DNA of 64,000 bases, from contig NZ_CP049056.1 of NCBI RefSeq assembly GCF_011044155.1, forward strand, positions 558,001-622,000, given 5' to 3'. Numbering within the stretch: the first letter of the stretch is position 1; every line of letters starts with the position of its first letter. Below are positions 37,207-47,215 of the stretch, piece by piece. Source of the stretch: Pikeienuella piscinae. Lineage in GTDB: Bacteria; Pseudomonadota; Alphaproteobacteria; Rhodobacterales; Rhodobacteraceae. The notes beneath the pieces are model-generated. The model saw nothing but the letters and a program-made list of their open reading frames with translations. It was not told where the DNA came from and did no database searches. The translations under genes and the position numbers were made by a program.

Positions 37207-38352
37207 GTGGACCACGGGTCGCGCGGAGCAGTGTCGGAAAGGCCGGGAAAGATCGGGCTGGTCCTGCAGGGCGGCGGGGCGCGTGGCGCGTATCAGGTCG
37301 GCGCGCTCAAGGCGGTCGCGGAGATCACCGGCAGGCGGAGATCGCCCTTTCAGATCGTCTGCGGCGCTTCGGTGGGCGCGATCAACGCCGCGCCTCTTGC
37401 GGCGGCGTCGAGCAATTTTCAGTGGGGCACGCGGCGCCTTGAAGCGTTATGGCGCTCACTGAAATCCGACGCGGTATATGTGACCAGCGCCCCGACGATC
37501 CTCGCGACTGCGTTCAAATGGTTCTGGGCGCTGATGTTCAGCCGGAACGGCGCCCCGAGCGCGCTGCTGGACAACGCGCCCCTCGCGCGGCTCCTCGAAC
37601 GTGAATTCGATCGACGGCAGCTCGAGCGGGCGATCAGGGCCGGCACGCTTCATGCGCTTTGCATCACCGCCGCAAGCTTTTCCACTGGACGGGCGGTGAC
37701 GTTTTTTACCGGTCACGGCGAGATAGAAGAATGGCGGCGCGCCCGGCGCCGGGGCGTGCGGGCGGAAATAGGCGCGCGGCACCTCGTAGCGTCATCGTCG
37801 CTGCCTTTCATATTCGCGCCGGTCAAGTTGAGCGATCAGTATTTTGGCGACGGTTCGCTCCGGCTGACCGCGCCCCTCTCGCCCGCGATCCGCGCCGGGG
37901 CCGACAGGCTGTTCGTCATCGCCGCCCGCGACAATCTTCCGGACGAGGGTGGCGCGGCCGACGCGCCGGCGCCGACATTCGGGGAGATGGCGGGCCACGC
38001 GCTCGACATCCTTTTCAACGACAATCTGGACGCCGATCATGAACGGCTCACCCGGATCAACAACACGGTGTCCCTGCTGAGCGAGGACGCCCGTTCGAAG
38101 ACACCGCTACGCGAAATCGAGACGCTGAGACTCTCGCCCTCGCAGGATCTGCGCGACTTCGCCGTGCGGTATGCGAATGAGATGCCGGCCTTCATCCGGC
38201 TGCTGATGCGCAGTATCGGCTCCTGGGGCAAGGACGGGCGCCTCATCAGTTATCTGCTATTCGAACCCGGCTACATCACCGCGCTGATCGATCTCGGTTA
38301 CGCCGACACCATGGCGCGCAGGGATGAGGTCCGTCAGTTCCTTCGGAGATGA
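37207..38352 (+). CDS. Patatin-like phospholipase family protein
   Basis: 381 aa. Oxyanion loop LVLQGGGARGAYQVGAL (residues 19-34), nucleophile elbow CGASVGAIN with Ser55, and catalytic Asp215 in FGDGSLR. A C-terminal extension (DUF3734-like: LSEDARSKTPLREIETLRLSPS, LRDFAVRYANEMPAFIRLLMRSIG) marks the large bacterial patatin type. Start appears to be GTG 37207, preceded by ggagaaca. Lipid acyl hydrolase activity is expected; substrate unknown. Confidence 0.92.
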   Translation: MDHGSRGAVSERPGKIGLVLQGGGARGAYQVGALKAVAEITGRRRSPFQIVCGASVGAINAAPLAAASSNFQWGTRRLEALWRSLKSDAVYVTSAPTILATAFKWFWALMFSRNGAPSALLDNAPLARLLEREFDRRQLERAIRAGTLHALCITAASFSTGRAVTFFTGHGEIEEWRRARRRGVRAEIGARHLVASSSLPFIFAPVKLSDQYFGDGSLRLTAPLSPAIRAGADRLFVIAARDNLPDEGGAADAPAPTFGEMAGHALDILFNDNLDADHERLTRINNTVSLLSEDARSKTPLREIETLRLSPSQDLRDFAVRYANEMPAFIRLLMRSIGSWGKDGRLISYLLFEPGYITALIDLGYADTMARRDEVRQFLRR

Positions 38353-38441
38353 TCGCGCTGCTGCCGGCGCCCGGCTAACGGGCCTTTGACCCTGGCGCGC
38401 CCGCCGAAGTACGATCCTGCACTGAAAGCGGAGGTTGAAAC

Positions 38442-38711
38442 ATGGCTGGAGGCTGGGCGCGCGACGGCGCGGTGAACGAACAGATAGAGGCTTCGATCGA
38501 GGATGAGTTGAACCGGATGCGGCTGGCGCGCGGCCCCATCGGCGAGAGCCTGGTCCACTGCGCGGAGTGCGACGAGCCGATCCCAGAGGCGCGCCGGCGC
38601 GCGATCCCAGGCGTGAAGCTCTGTGTTGAATGTCAGAGCGAGCGCGACTCGCGACCGGTCGCGAGGGGCGGAATAAACCGCCGCGGCTCGAAAGACAGTC
38701 AACTGAAGTGA
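38442..38711 (+). CDS. DksA/TraR-family C4 zinc-finger protein
   Basis: 89 aa. A helical N-terminus (EQIEASIEDELNRMR) is followed by the C4 zinc finger HCAECDEPIPEARRRAIPGVKLCVEC (residues about 39-64). This matches the short YbiI/TraR group rather than full DksA, which has a longer coiled coil. It may modulate RNA polymerase, but the family's small members are poorly understood. RBS gaggttg, 5 bp before ATG. Confidence 0.88.
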   Translation: MAGGWARDGAVNEQIEASIEDELNRMRLARGPIGESLVHCAECDEPIPEARRRAIPGVKLCVECQSERDSRPVARGGINRRGSKDSQLK

Positions 38712-38714
38712 GGC

Positions 38715-39110
38715 GCACGGCGACGCGAAGCGCATCACGCCGATGACGTAATAGACGACCGGAACGGTGACTGCGATCATGGATGGGGCGATGCGCTCGC
38801 CCAACAGCAGCCTGGCCAGGACCAACGCGAAGAACGGCTGGAGCAGTTACAAATCGCCGGCGCGGGCGATTCCCCCGAGGGCCAAACCCCGATACCAGAA
38901 AACAAGACCGATCAGCACGCTGAAGACGGAGACATAGGCGAAACCGATCCAGGCGCTTGCGCTTATTCCGGCTCATACGCCGGGCGATGTCGCGCGGGCG
39001 AGCCCGCCCATGATCGGCAGCGCCATGATCAGCGCCCAGGAGATCACCTGCCAGCCGCCCGGCCGGCGCGCCAGCGCCGCCCCCTCGGCAGAGCCGAGAC
39101 CATGACGTCG
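38715..39110 (-). pseudogene. Decayed DMT/EamA-type transporter
   Basis: The minus strand reads LARRPGGWQVISWALIMALP, stop, ASAWIGFAYVSVFSVLIGLV, FWYRGLALGGIARAGDL, stop, LLQPFFALVLARLLLGERIA, PSMIAVTVPVVYYVIGVM. These are consecutive blocks of the second half of an EamA drug/metabolite transporter (WYRGLALGGIARxGQ, QLLQPFxT). Two stops and a missing first half make it non-functional. 39111-39289 upstream holds nothing recognised. Confidence 0.82.
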
Positions 39111-39289
39111 ACATCGTGGAGGACGTCTTATTCGCCGGCTTCGAGCCGCCTCCATCGCCCCGTCTCGCTGGCGCCGGCCATCGGTGGACGCCTTCATGCG
39201 GTTCAACGTAAGTCAGATGTCCGAACCCGGCGTCTTCGATACTCTTGCGCGCGCTATGGCGGTATAATGGCGCTGAAGACCTCGCAGGA

Positions 39290-39562
39290 TCAGGCGTCAA
39301 TCACATCGTCGAAATCGCCAGCCCGCATATAGGCGACTTCACGCGCCAGCTTGATGGTCGGGCGCATACCGAAAAGCATGGAACCGATTACGAACAACCA
39401 TGTAGCCACATAGGTGGTCGACTCATCGAAAAAGAGGACGCTTCCAATCACGAACAGGGCGGCGGCCGAAAAATCCACAAATGTGTAAGCCAGTTCAGCG
39501 TAAGCGTAGATTTTTCGATGCTTTTCGCTGCGCAAGTGATTCGCGGGGTCAAATAGAGCCAT
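39290..39562 (-). CDS. YrhK-like small membrane protein
   Basis: 90 aa with two hydrophobic segments (residues 27-45 and 50-66) and the pattern RKIYAYAELAYTFVDFSAAALFVIGS ... FGMRPTIKLARE. This fits YrhK-domain proteins, a small family of unknown function. It is the only intact frame between the dead DMT gene and the decarboxylase. Codon usage and base composition are less GC-rich than those of its neighbours, hinting at transfer or weak selection. Confidence 0.75.
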   Translation of the reverse strand: MALFDPANHLRSEKHRKIYAYAELAYTFVDFSAAALFVIGSVLFFDESTTYVATWLFVIGSMLFGMRPTIKLAREVAYMRAGDFDDVIDA

Positions 39563-39638
39563 TGTTTCGTCCCTTAAGTGTTGCCAGCGACACGGCCGAG
39601 GGTCGTGACCGGTTCAATTTGAAAAACACGTTCGCTTC

Positions 39639-41108
39639 TCACGCGCGATATCGCGCCCCCATTTCCAGCACCGCGGCGACCAGCACGTCCATGTCCGCCA
39701 TCTTCGTCCGATGATTGGTGATGTTGATCCGGATCGCCGCCCGACCCCGGATCGTTGTCGTCGAAGGCGCGGCGGCGCCGCTCTCCTGCAGGTCCATGAC
39801 GATCTCGCGTTGGATGGCGTCGAGATCACCCGCGAGCCCATCGGGGGCGTAGCGAAAGCACACGATGTTGAGCGGGGCGGGCCCGAGACGTTCCAGATCT
39901 TGATGCGCGTCGACCAGCCTGGCCAGATAGGCGGCCTGCGCGACATTGTCCTCCACCTTCTCGCCGATCCGCCGCAGGCCGTGCTCCTTCAGCGCGAACC
40001 AGACCTTGAGCGCCCGGAAACCGCGCGAGAGTTCTATTCCGTAATCGGAAAACCAGGGCTTGCCGCCGCCAAGGCCGCGCGGAAGGCCGGTCAGGTACTC
40101 GGCGCCATGCGCGAAGGCCGAAAGATGCGCCTCGCCATCGCGGATCAGAACGCAGCCGGCGTCGTACTGGACATGCATCCATTTGTGGAAATCGAAGGCG
40201 ATGCTGTCCGCGCGTTCGATTCCCCTCAGCCGTGGCCGGAGTTCGTCGGATAGCGCCGCGACGGCGCCAAAAGCTCCATCGACATGGAACCAGAGATTCT
40301 CCTCGGCTGCGATATCCGCGAGCGCATCGAGGTCGTCCGTTGCGCCTGTGTTCACGGTCGCTGCGGCGCCGATCACAGCGAAGGGCAGGGCGCCCGCTGC
40401 GCGGTCCTCCGCGATCATTGCCCGGAGCGCGCCGACATCCATCGTTAAATCCGCGCGCACCGGGACACGCCGCAGAGCGTCGAGTCCGAGACCGCATTGG
40501 TCGAAGGCTTTCGCGATGCAGCTATGCGCTTCCGACGAAGTGTAGCCGACCATGGGGTTGGCGCCCTGCCTGACGCCCGCGCGCCGCACGTCATGCGGCG
40601 CCTTCGCCTTTCGCGCGGCGATCACGGCGATCAGCGTCGCCATCGAGGTGCCGCTGAGGATGAGACCACTGGCGTTTTCGGGAAAGCCGAATATCCGCCG
40701 CATCCATTCGATCACCTGTTTCTCGACAAGGATGGGCGCATGGTCGCGCCCGCCGAGATTGGCGTTCATCGCCGCCGCCATGATGTCCGCGACGATGCCG
40801 CCGGGCGTTCCAGTTCCGTGAACCCAGCCGAAAAAGCGCGGATGCGTGTTGCCGGTCGGGTAGGGGAGCACATGAGCGAGAAGGTCTTCCGCAGCCCGCG
40901 CCGCGCCCTCCGGTTCCATCGGCGGCGGCGCGCGGAGCGCGTCCCGTGCGGATTGCGGCGTTGGCCGCCAGACCGGTCGGTCGGCGGCGCCCTCGAGATG
41001 GTCCAGCGCGCTGTCCAGCATCCTGTGCGCCAGCGCGCGGAATTCCGGCCAGTCCGTCGGATCGAGCGACGTTTCGACACGATCCGCCCCGGTCTTCAAC
41101 TCTCGCAT
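39639..41108 (-). CDS. PLP-dependent aromatic L-amino acid decarboxylase family protein
   Basis: 489 aa group II decarboxylase. Features: THPRFFGWVHGTGTPGGI, GLILSGTSMATLIAVIAAR, GYTSSEAHSCIAKA, NLWFHVDGAFGAVAAL with the Asp that holds the PLP nitrogen, and the PLP lysine (Lys309) in SIAFDFHKWMHVQYDAG. ATG 41108 was chosen; longer frames lie in the neighbouring promoter. Substrate could be tyrosine, tryptophan, DOPA or another amino acid. It is divergent from a DadA-type oxidase gene 85 bp away, suggesting linked amine or amino acid catabolism. Confidence 0.9.
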   Translation of the reverse strand: MRELKTGADRVETSLDPTDWPEFRALAHRMLDSALDHLEGAADRPVWRPTPQSARDALRAPPPMEPEGAARAAEDLLAHVLPYPTGNTHPRFFGWVHGTGTPGGIVADIMAAAMNANLGGRDHAPILVEKQVIEWMRRIFGFPENASGLILSGTSMATLIAVIAARKAKAPHDVRRAGVRQGANPMVGYTSSEAHSCIAKAFDQCGLGLDALRRVPVRADLTMDVGALRAMIAEDRAAGALPFAVIGAAATVNTGATDDLDALADIAAEENLWFHVDGAFGAVAALSDELRPRLRGIERADSIAFDFHKWMHVQYDAGCVLIRDGEAHLSAFAHGAEYLTGLPRGLGGGKPWFSDYGIELSRGFRALKVWFALKEHGLRRIGEKVEDNVAQAAYLARLVDAHQDLERLGPAPLNIVCFRYAPDGLAGDLDAIQREIVMDLQESGAAAPSTTTIRGRAAIRINITNHRTKMADMDVLVAAVLEMGARYRA

Positions 41109-41193
41109 CGTGTCGGCGCTCCTGATCGGTTGACGTTGGCGAAGTTTCCACGGACGCTTGGGCAAAGGCAATCCGACGAAAGAGGCGACGAGG

Positions 41194-42471
41194 ATGGCGG
41201 CGACGGACGAGCAGTCGGCGAGGCCGCATGTGGCCGTGGTGGGGGCCGGGATTGTTGGAGTGGCGACTTCGATCTGGCTGCGGCGGGCCGGCGCGCGTGT
41301 CACGCTGATCGACAGGGAAGGGCCGGCCACCGGAACATCTTACGGCAACGCCGGGATTCTCGCGGCGGCCTCGGTGGCGCCAGTTACAGTTCCCGGATTG
41401 CTCGCCAAGGCCCCAGGCATGCTTTTCGATCCGATGAAGCCTCTCTTTCTACGTTGGTCCTATCTGCCGCGCCTCGCGCCCTGGCTGCGCCGTTACCTCG
41501 CTCATGGGAACGAAAAGGCGGTCGAGCGGATATCGCACGGCCTGACGGAGCTATTGGGCGACACCGTGGATCAACATATAAGCCTCGCGGCGGGGACTGA
41601 CGCCGCGCGCTTCGTGAAACCCGTCGACTATCTCTACGGCTATGACTCGCGCGCTGATCATGACGCTGACAGTTATTCATGGTCGCTCCGCGCCCGGCGC
41701 GGCTTCGCATTCGAGGAGATGGACGCAGCCGCGATCGCCGCCTTCGATCCGGCGCTGAAGGGGCGGTTCGGATTCGCCGTCCGCTGCCCGGGGCATGGAA
41801 TGATTTCCGATCCCGGCGCTTACGTCCGCGCGCTACACGCGCATCTTGTCGATATCGGCGGCCAGTCGCTCACCGCGACCGTTTCGGACATACGTGTCGA
41901 ACAGGGCCGCGCGACGGGCGTCGTCACCGACGCCGGAGTGATCGCCGCCGACGAGGTTGCGCTCACCGCAGGCGCGTGGTCCGGCCCGATAGCGAAACGG
42001 CTCGGCGTCACGATGCCGTTGGAGACCGAGCGCGGCTATCATGTCGAGTTCGTCGATCCGTCGATAGAGCTGCGCGCGCCGGTCATGGTCGCTTCCGGCA
42101 AGTTCGTTGCGACGCCGATGGAAGGGCGGTTGCGCTGCGCCGGAGTGGTCGAGTTCGGCGGGCTGGACGCGCCGCCGAGCGAGGCGCCGTTCCGGATGGT
42201 CGAGAAGAAGGCGCGGGCGCTCTTTCCCGATCTCGAATACTCTGAAACCCGGCGATGGATGGGCCACCGTCCGGCGACGACTGACAGTCTGCCGGTGATC
42301 GGCCGCGCGCCGGCGGCGATTAATGTCTGGCTCGGCTATGGTCATCAGCATGTGGGGTTGACCGGCGGCCCCAAGACCGGGCGCTGGTTGGCCAGCTTGA
42401 TCTGCGGCGAGCGACTGAATGTCGACCTCGCGCCGTTTGCGCCAGATCGGGCCGCGGTGGTGAAGACCTGA
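41194..42471 (+). CDS. DadA-type FAD-dependent amino acid oxidoreductase
   Basis: 425 aa. FAD-binding VAVVGAGIVGVATSIWLRRAG at residues about 13-33, TSYGNAGILAAASVAP, and the DAO C-terminal WMGHRPATTDSLPVIG and LGYGHQHVGLTGGP. Typical D-amino acid dehydrogenase/oxidase organisation. ATG 41194 preferred over TTG 41158. The substrate may be a D-amino acid or hydroxyproline epimer; divergent PLP decarboxylase upstream. Confidence 0.9.
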   Translation: MAATDEQSARPHVAVVGAGIVGVATSIWLRRAGARVTLIDREGPATGTSYGNAGILAAASVAPVTVPGLLAKAPGMLFDPMKPLFLRWSYLPRLAPWLRRYLAHGNEKAVERISHGLTELLGDTVDQHISLAAGTDAARFVKPVDYLYGYDSRADHDADSYSWSLRARRGFAFEEMDAAAIAAFDPALKGRFGFAVRCPGHGMISDPGAYVRALHAHLVDIGGQSLTATVSDIRVEQGRATGVVTDAGVIAADEVALTAGAWSGPIAKRLGVTMPLETERGYHVEFVDPSIELRAPVMVASGKFVATPMEGRLRCAGVVEFGGLDAPPSEAPFRMVEKKARALFPDLEYSETRRWMGHRPATTDSLPVIGRAPAAINVWLGYGHQHVGLTGGPKTGRWLASLICGERLNVDLAPFAPDRAAVVKT

Positions 42472-42601
42472 GGCGTCGCGTGTGGCGGGTTTGGGATGGC
42501 GCCGCGAGTGCGGAGTCCTGTCCAATGCCGGGCTAGGGAGTGTCCGGCTTTGGATGGCCGCATTGACCGATAATCAATATTATGATAAATATTAGGAACG
42601 C

Positions 42602-43915
42602 CTAGAGCGCCACGAAATCCTTGCTGAACCGCCGCGCGAGACGTTCAAACACGGCGTCCGGCGCAGCCACCTCCACATCAATCCCGGCGTCATGATCCCG
42701 TCGCCCACGCATTTCGAAGTTGCGGTAAGCCCACGCCAACGCCTCGCCGGCTTCGGGATCGAACCGCAACACGCGAACGGTTTCCGACGCGCCAAGTCGT
42801 CCGGCGATGAGCGCCAGGACGTCCTCGACGCCATCTCCGTTCAGCGCAGAGATCGCCGCTTCGCTGTCGCGCCGCGCGCATTGTTCGATCAGTGCCGCAC
42901 GCGCGTCAGGCGCCATCAGGTCGATCTTGTTGTGCAGCGTCAGGATCGCGTCAAGCTGCCCTTCGCTGAACCCAAGCGCGCTCAGCGTGTCATAGACGTC
43001 CTTATCCTGCGCGTCCGCCTCCGGATGCGCAGCGTCGCGAACATGGACGACGAGATCGGCTTCCAGAACTTCCTCGAGCGTGGCCCGGAACGCAGCGATC
43101 AGTTGCGTCGGTAGATCGGCGATGAAGCCGACGGTGTCGGAAAGAATCGCCCTGCGTCCGCCCGGCAGGTCGAGATTGCGCATCGTGGGATCGAGCGTCG
43201 CAAAGAGCATGTCCTGCGCCATGACCGAGGAGCCGGTGACGCGATTGAAGAACGTCGATTTGCCGGCATTGGTATAGCCGACCAGCGCCACGACCGGAAA
43301 AGGAACCCGCTGACGCGCGCTGCGTTGCAGGCCGCGCGTGCGGACCGTCTTTTCCAACTGACGGCGAATCCTGACCATGCGTTCATCCAGCGCGCGCCGG
43401 TCGGCCTCGATCTGCGTCTCGCCAGGCCCCCCCACGAAGCCGAGCGCACCGCGCTGGCGCTCCAGATGGGTCCAGCTACGGACGAGCCTGCCGCGCTGGT
43501 ATTCGAGGTGCGCGAGCTCGACCTGCAGCGCGCCCTCGCGCGTCTGCGCGCGTTCACCGAAAATCTCTAGGATTAGCCCCGTTCGATCTATCAGCTTGAC
43601 TTTCCATGCCTTTTCTAGGTTCTGCTGTTGCTTGGGCGTGATTGGACCGTTAACGACCACGAGTTCGGCGTCGGCTGCCCCGACCGCGGCGCCCAGTTCT
43701 TTCACCTTGCCAGAGCCGAAAAGCCATCCGGCCCGCGGCGCCGTGAGAACAGCAGTCGCGGAGCCTACGATTTCGAGATCGAGCGCCTCGGCGAGGCTCA
43801 ACGCTTCGTCGAGGCGTGTCTCACTTGAGCGCCCGCCTGCCCCGCCCGTCCGAAGCTCGGGATGGATGACGAATGCGCGTGTGCGCGGGGCGTCAGCCAG
43901 TTTCTTCACCCTCAT
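42602..43915 (-). CDS. hflX: GTPase HflX
   Basis: 437 aa ribosome-associated GTPase that can split stalled ribosomes. N-terminal HflX domain ([72 protein letters not shown]) and G domain: G1 [12 protein letters not shown]3 [11 protein letters not shown]4 NKID. The start ATG 43915 lies inside the end of hfq (23-bp overlap), giving translational coupling; hfq-hflX pairing is conserved widely. The gap 42472-42601 downstream holds an AT-rich dyad (aatatt repeats near 42577-42594). Confidence 0.96.
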   Translation of the reverse strand: MRVKKLADAPRTRAFVIHPELRTGGAGGRSSETRLDEALSLAEALDLEIVGSATAVLTAPRAGWLFGSGKVKELGAAVGAADAELVVVNGPITPKQQQNLEKAWKVKLIDRTGLILEIFGERAQTREGALQVELAHLEYQRGRLVRSWTHLERQRGALGFVGGPGETQIEADRRALDERMVRIRRQLEKTVRTRGLQRSARQRVPFPVVALVGYTNAGKSTFFNRVTGSSVMAQDMLFATLDPTMRNLDLPGGRRAILSDTVGFIADLPTQLIAAFRATLEEVLEADLVVHVRDAAHPEADAQDKDVYDTLSALGFSEGQLDAILTLHNKIDLMAPDARAALIEQCARRDSEAAISALNGDGVEDVLALIAGRLGASETVRVLRFDPEAGEALAWAYRNFEMRGRRDHDAGIDVEVAAPDAVFERLARRFSKDFVAL

Positions 43916-44132
43916 AGAGTGTGATCGGCTGTGACGGCATCACGGTCGAGATGGCGTGCTTGTAAACAAGCTGCGACTGTCCATCGCGGCGCAAGAGCAC
44001 GCAAAAATTGTCAAACCACGTAATGACACCCTGTAGCTTAACGCCATTCACGAGAAAGGTTGTCACGGGGACCTTGTTCTTTCGAACATGGTTGAGGAAC
44101 GCATCTTGCAGGTTCTGTCTGTCGGTGGCCAT
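43893..44132 (-). CDS. hfq: RNA chaperone Hfq
   Basis: 79 aa Sm-like hexamer subunit that helps small RNAs pair with mRNAs. The Sm1 motif ([20 protein letters not shown]) and the Sm2 motif YKHAISTV are intact. ATG 44132. No long C-terminal tail, as usual in alphaproteobacteria. Sits between trkH and hflX in the conserved ntr-trk-hfq-hflX block. Confidence 0.97.
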   Translation of the reverse strand: MATDRQNLQDAFLNHVRKNKVPVTTFLVNGVKLQGVITWFDNFCVLLRRDGQSQLVYKHAISTVMPSQPITLYEGEETG

Positions 44133-44260
44133 TATCTGGATCCTTCTTTTTTCGCCTGGTTCTGAACGCGCGCTCACCTGCGGCGTCCCTGGTGCGGACA
44201 CCCGGAATGTGTGCGCTGCGGCGCAGCATTTCCAGTGTTAATTCACGTCGCAGACAAAAT

Positions 44261-45790
44261 TCACCGCCAGTTATCCGCGTTCAGCATCGCGATCAACGCC
44301 AGAATCTCCACACGACCGAGCACCATGACGACGACAAGAACGATCCGGCCCTCCGGCGTGACGGAGGTGAGCCAACTTCCTCCCGTCGTCGCGGGAAAGA
44401 GCGGGCCAGTGTTCGACAGCGCCGCGACGGCGGCGGACATCGCGTTTTCGAACGTCATTCCGAGAAGACTGAGCACGAGCATCGCAACCGCGAGCGTGAC
44501 GAGAAACATCATGACAAAGATCCAGGCGATCTGCGCGCCCTCGCGGCGCAGACCACGCTTTCGCGCGCCTGCGCCGCTGATCGAGGACGGTCGGACGAGG
44601 CGTTCCAACTCCCGCGCGCCATGCTTGAAAAGCGCATATGCGCGCAGGAGTTTCACGCCGCCCGCCGTCGTCGCGATCCCGCCGCCCATGATGGCGAGCC
44701 CGAAAAAAATCAGTGACGGGCTATCAAGCCCACTCCATTGGCGCGCCGATTCCCAATCGGCGGATAGATAGCCCGTCGTCGTCGAGAATGAGAGCACGGT
44801 GAAGAATCCGCCCCAGAGCGCCCGGAGCGATCCCGCAGCGGCTCCGCCTTCGTCCAGTTCCAGAACGCCGATCCAGTGACGAAGGTAGAGCCAGGCGCTC
44901 AGTCCGACGACGATCACGAAAAGCAACCGCATCTCCGGATCATGCGGCAGCGTATCGAACCGGAACGGCCGCCGTCCGGGGCCGCCATAGCTGTGCCGCG
45001 TCGCCGCGAGCACCAGGAAGACCGCGATCACCAGCTCCCCGAAGAAGCCGGAAGCGGTGGAAGCCGGCCCATGCTCGACGCTCACGCCGCTGGTCGAGAG
45101 AACGCCGGCGGAGAGCACCACCGCCTGGAGCGGCGAATGGCCAAGGGCGAGCAAGATGACCGCGAGCGCGCTGGTCAGGCCCGCATATACCGGCGTCACG
45201 GCGCTAATCGCTCTTGCGAGGCGCCCGCCGGCGGCTTCGGACGGTTTGCCTCCCGCCCAGACCGGGTCGCCGCTCAATCGGCCGACGGCGCCGGTCCGGC
45301 CGCTGTCGCCGCGAACTTCGAACCCGCCGAGGTTCCGTGGCGCGAGTACGGCGTAGGCCATAACCAGCGCCACCAATCCGCCAAACCAGGCGACCACCGC
45401 GCGCCAGAGAATGACGGCGCGGTGCACCTCGTCCAGCCGGTCGAACACCGTGGCGCCCGTCGTCGTGATCATCGAAACCATTTCGAAATAGGCGACCTCA
45501 TAACCGAGTAACGGCATGACGGCCGCGATCGGCGCGGCGGCGGCGAGCGGCGCAATGGCGAGCGTCGCGAGAAGCAACGCGAACTCCCCAAACGCGCCCG
45601 CGTTCTCCGCCCGGCGGCGCATCGCCACGACCAGAAGACACCCGGCGATGGCTGTGACCGCCATGCTGTAACCGAAACCGGCGGCGATATGCCAATCCCC
45701 GAGCGCGACGGCATAGATCGCCGGGATCGACATGAGCGCGGCCATAGCGAGCAGAACGAGGCCGAATACCGGAAAGCCCCGCCAGATCAT
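44261..45790 (-). CDS. trkH: Potassium uptake protein TrkH
   Basis: 509 aa membrane protein forming the K+ path of the Trk system. The four selectivity-filter glycines of the pseudo-tetramer can be seen in MITTTGATVFDRL, VLSTSGVSVEHG, SFSTTTGYLSADW and ALSNTGPLFPA. About ten hydrophobic segments in total. It starts immediately after trkA ends, and TrkA regulates it. Confidence 0.95.
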   Translation of the reverse strand: MIWRGFPVFGLVLLAMAALMSIPAIYAVALGDWHIAAGFGYSMAVTAIAGCLLVVAMRRRAENAGAFGEFALLLATLAIAPLAAAAPIAAVMPLLGYEVAYFEMVSMITTTGATVFDRLDEVHRAVILWRAVVAWFGGLVALVMAYAVLAPRNLGGFEVRGDSGRTGAVGRLSGDPVWAGGKPSEAAGGRLARAISAVTPVYAGLTSALAVILLALGHSPLQAVVLSAGVLSTSGVSVEHGPASTASGFFGELVIAVFLVLAATRHSYGGPGRRPFRFDTLPHDPEMRLLFVIVVGLSAWLYLRHWIGVLELDEGGAAAGSLRALWGGFFTVLSFSTTTGYLSADWESARQWSGLDSPSLIFFGLAIMGGGIATTAGGVKLLRAYALFKHGARELERLVRPSSISGAGARKRGLRREGAQIAWIFVMMFLVTLAVAMLVLSLLGMTFENAMSAAVAALSNTGPLFPATTGGSWLTSVTPEGRIVLVVVMVLGRVEILALIAMLNADNWR

Positions 45791-47167
45791 CTAAAAGAAT
45801 TCGACCGAGACGCGGAACATCTGTTCGATCTCACGGACCCTCTTTGAAAGAACGAAAACAACCACGCGGTCATCGGCGTTGATCGTCAGGTCGCCATGCG
45901 GCAGCTTGACCTTACCATCGCTGAGCACGGCGCCGACGACGGAGTCGTCGGGAAAGCCGGCGTCGCGGATGCGCTTTCCGGCGATTGGCGAGGTCGAAAG
46001 AATTTGCGCCTCGACAATCTCGGCCTCCCCTTCGCCGATCACATGCACCGCCCGCACCCGGCCGCGCCGGACGTGGCGCAGAATGGTTGAGACAGTGGTC
46101 GCCCGCGGGTTCAGGGTGATATCGACGCCGATCCGCTCAGCGAGATTGGCGAGCACCGTATCCTTGACCAGCGCGATTGTCAGCGCACACCCGGCCTGTT
46201 TGCAAAGCGCCGCCGAAAGCAGATTCGCCCGGTCGTCATCCGTCAGCGTGATCACCGCCTCGGCTGCGCCGACGCGCGCTTCCTCCAATATGTCGGCGTC
46301 AAGCCCGTCGCCGTTCAGCATGATCGCGTCGTTCAACCGGTCGGCGGCGTATTCCGCCCGCACGCGATCGCGCTCAATCATCCGCAGGCGGATATCCGGC
46401 GCCGTTTGCTCCAGCAGCTCGGCGACTTCGAGCCCGACATTCCCGGCGCCGATCAGGACGACATTGCGCACCGCTTTGCGCTCCCCGACGAATATCGCGA
46501 TCGTTCGGTCCAGGTCGGCGGCGGTGGAAAGGACGTGGATCTGATCACCGGCGAGCAGTTGATCGTTCGCATCCGCGATCTGCAGCCGTCCTTCCCGACG
46601 CACCGCCAGAACCTGCGCGGAAAGTGTGCTGAATAGCTCGGTCAGTTGTCGGAGCGGCGTGTTCAGCACCGCGCAATCCGGCGGGAGAGTGATCGCCACG
46701 ATGGAGACCGCGCCGTCGAAATAGGACGACATGTCGAACGCCGCAGGCTTCCTCAACCTGCTGACCGCAACTTTCGCCACCTCGTTTTCCGGCGAAATGA
46801 TCACGTCGATCGGCATGTGATCGCGGCGGAATAGATCCGACCATCGATTCTCCAGATAGCCCTTTGCGCGGACCCGCGCGATTTTCTGAGGAACGTTGAA
46901 TTCCGAATGTGCGACCTGGCAGGCGATCATGTTGACTTCGTCGATCTGTGTCGCGGCGATCAACATCTCCGCGTCGACGGCGCCGGCCCGTTCCTGAACA
47001 TCCGGATGCGCCGCATGACCGACGACCCCGGATACGTCCAGCCGGTCCGTCATCCGCTGGATGAGATCGGGATCAAGGTCGATGACGGTGACCGAATGAC
47101 CCTCCTGCGAGAGCCGTAACGCGATCTGGCCTCCGACCTGACCCGCTCCGCAAACAATGATCTTCAT
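45791..47167 (-). CDS. trkA: Trk potassium transporter regulatory subunit TrkA
   Basis: 458 aa cytoplasmic protein with two RCK/KTN nucleotide-binding repeats: MKIIVCGAGQVGGQIALRL at residue 1 and VVLIGAGNVGLEVAELL near residue 236. Each is followed by a TrkA_C domain. NAD(H) binding controls gating of TrkH, whose gene follows directly. Downstream of ntrX in the same block; spacing of about 48 bp to ntrX. Confidence 0.96.
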   Translation of the reverse strand: MKIIVCGAGQVGGQIALRLSQEGHSVTVIDLDPDLIQRMTDRLDVSGVVGHAAHPDVQERAGAVDAEMLIAATQIDEVNMIACQVAHSEFNVPQKIARVRAKGYLENRWSDLFRRDHMPIDVIISPENEVAKVAVSRLRKPAAFDMSSYFDGAVSIVAITLPPDCAVLNTPLRQLTELFSTLSAQVLAVRREGRLQIADANDQLLAGDQIHVLSTAADLDRTIAIFVGERKAVRNVVLIGAGNVGLEVAELLEQTAPDIRLRMIERDRVRAEYAADRLNDAIMLNGDGLDADILEEARVGAAEAVITLTDDDRANLLSAALCKQAGCALTIALVKDTVLANLAERIGVDITLNPRATTVSTILRHVRRGRVRAVHVIGEGEAEIVEAQILSTSPIAGKRIRDAGFPDDSVVGAVLSDGKVKLPHGDLTINADDRVVVFVLSKRVREIEQMFRVSVEFF

Positions 47168-47215
47168 GGGTCGCCCCCCATTGGCGAGCGACTATGGGCC
47201 GCTCGGGGAATCCGG

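Noticed and set aside
42575-42596. AT-rich aatatt dyad between DadA-type gene and hflX as terminator
   Set aside because: Stem is short and all A/T with no T run, so termination cannot be claimed.
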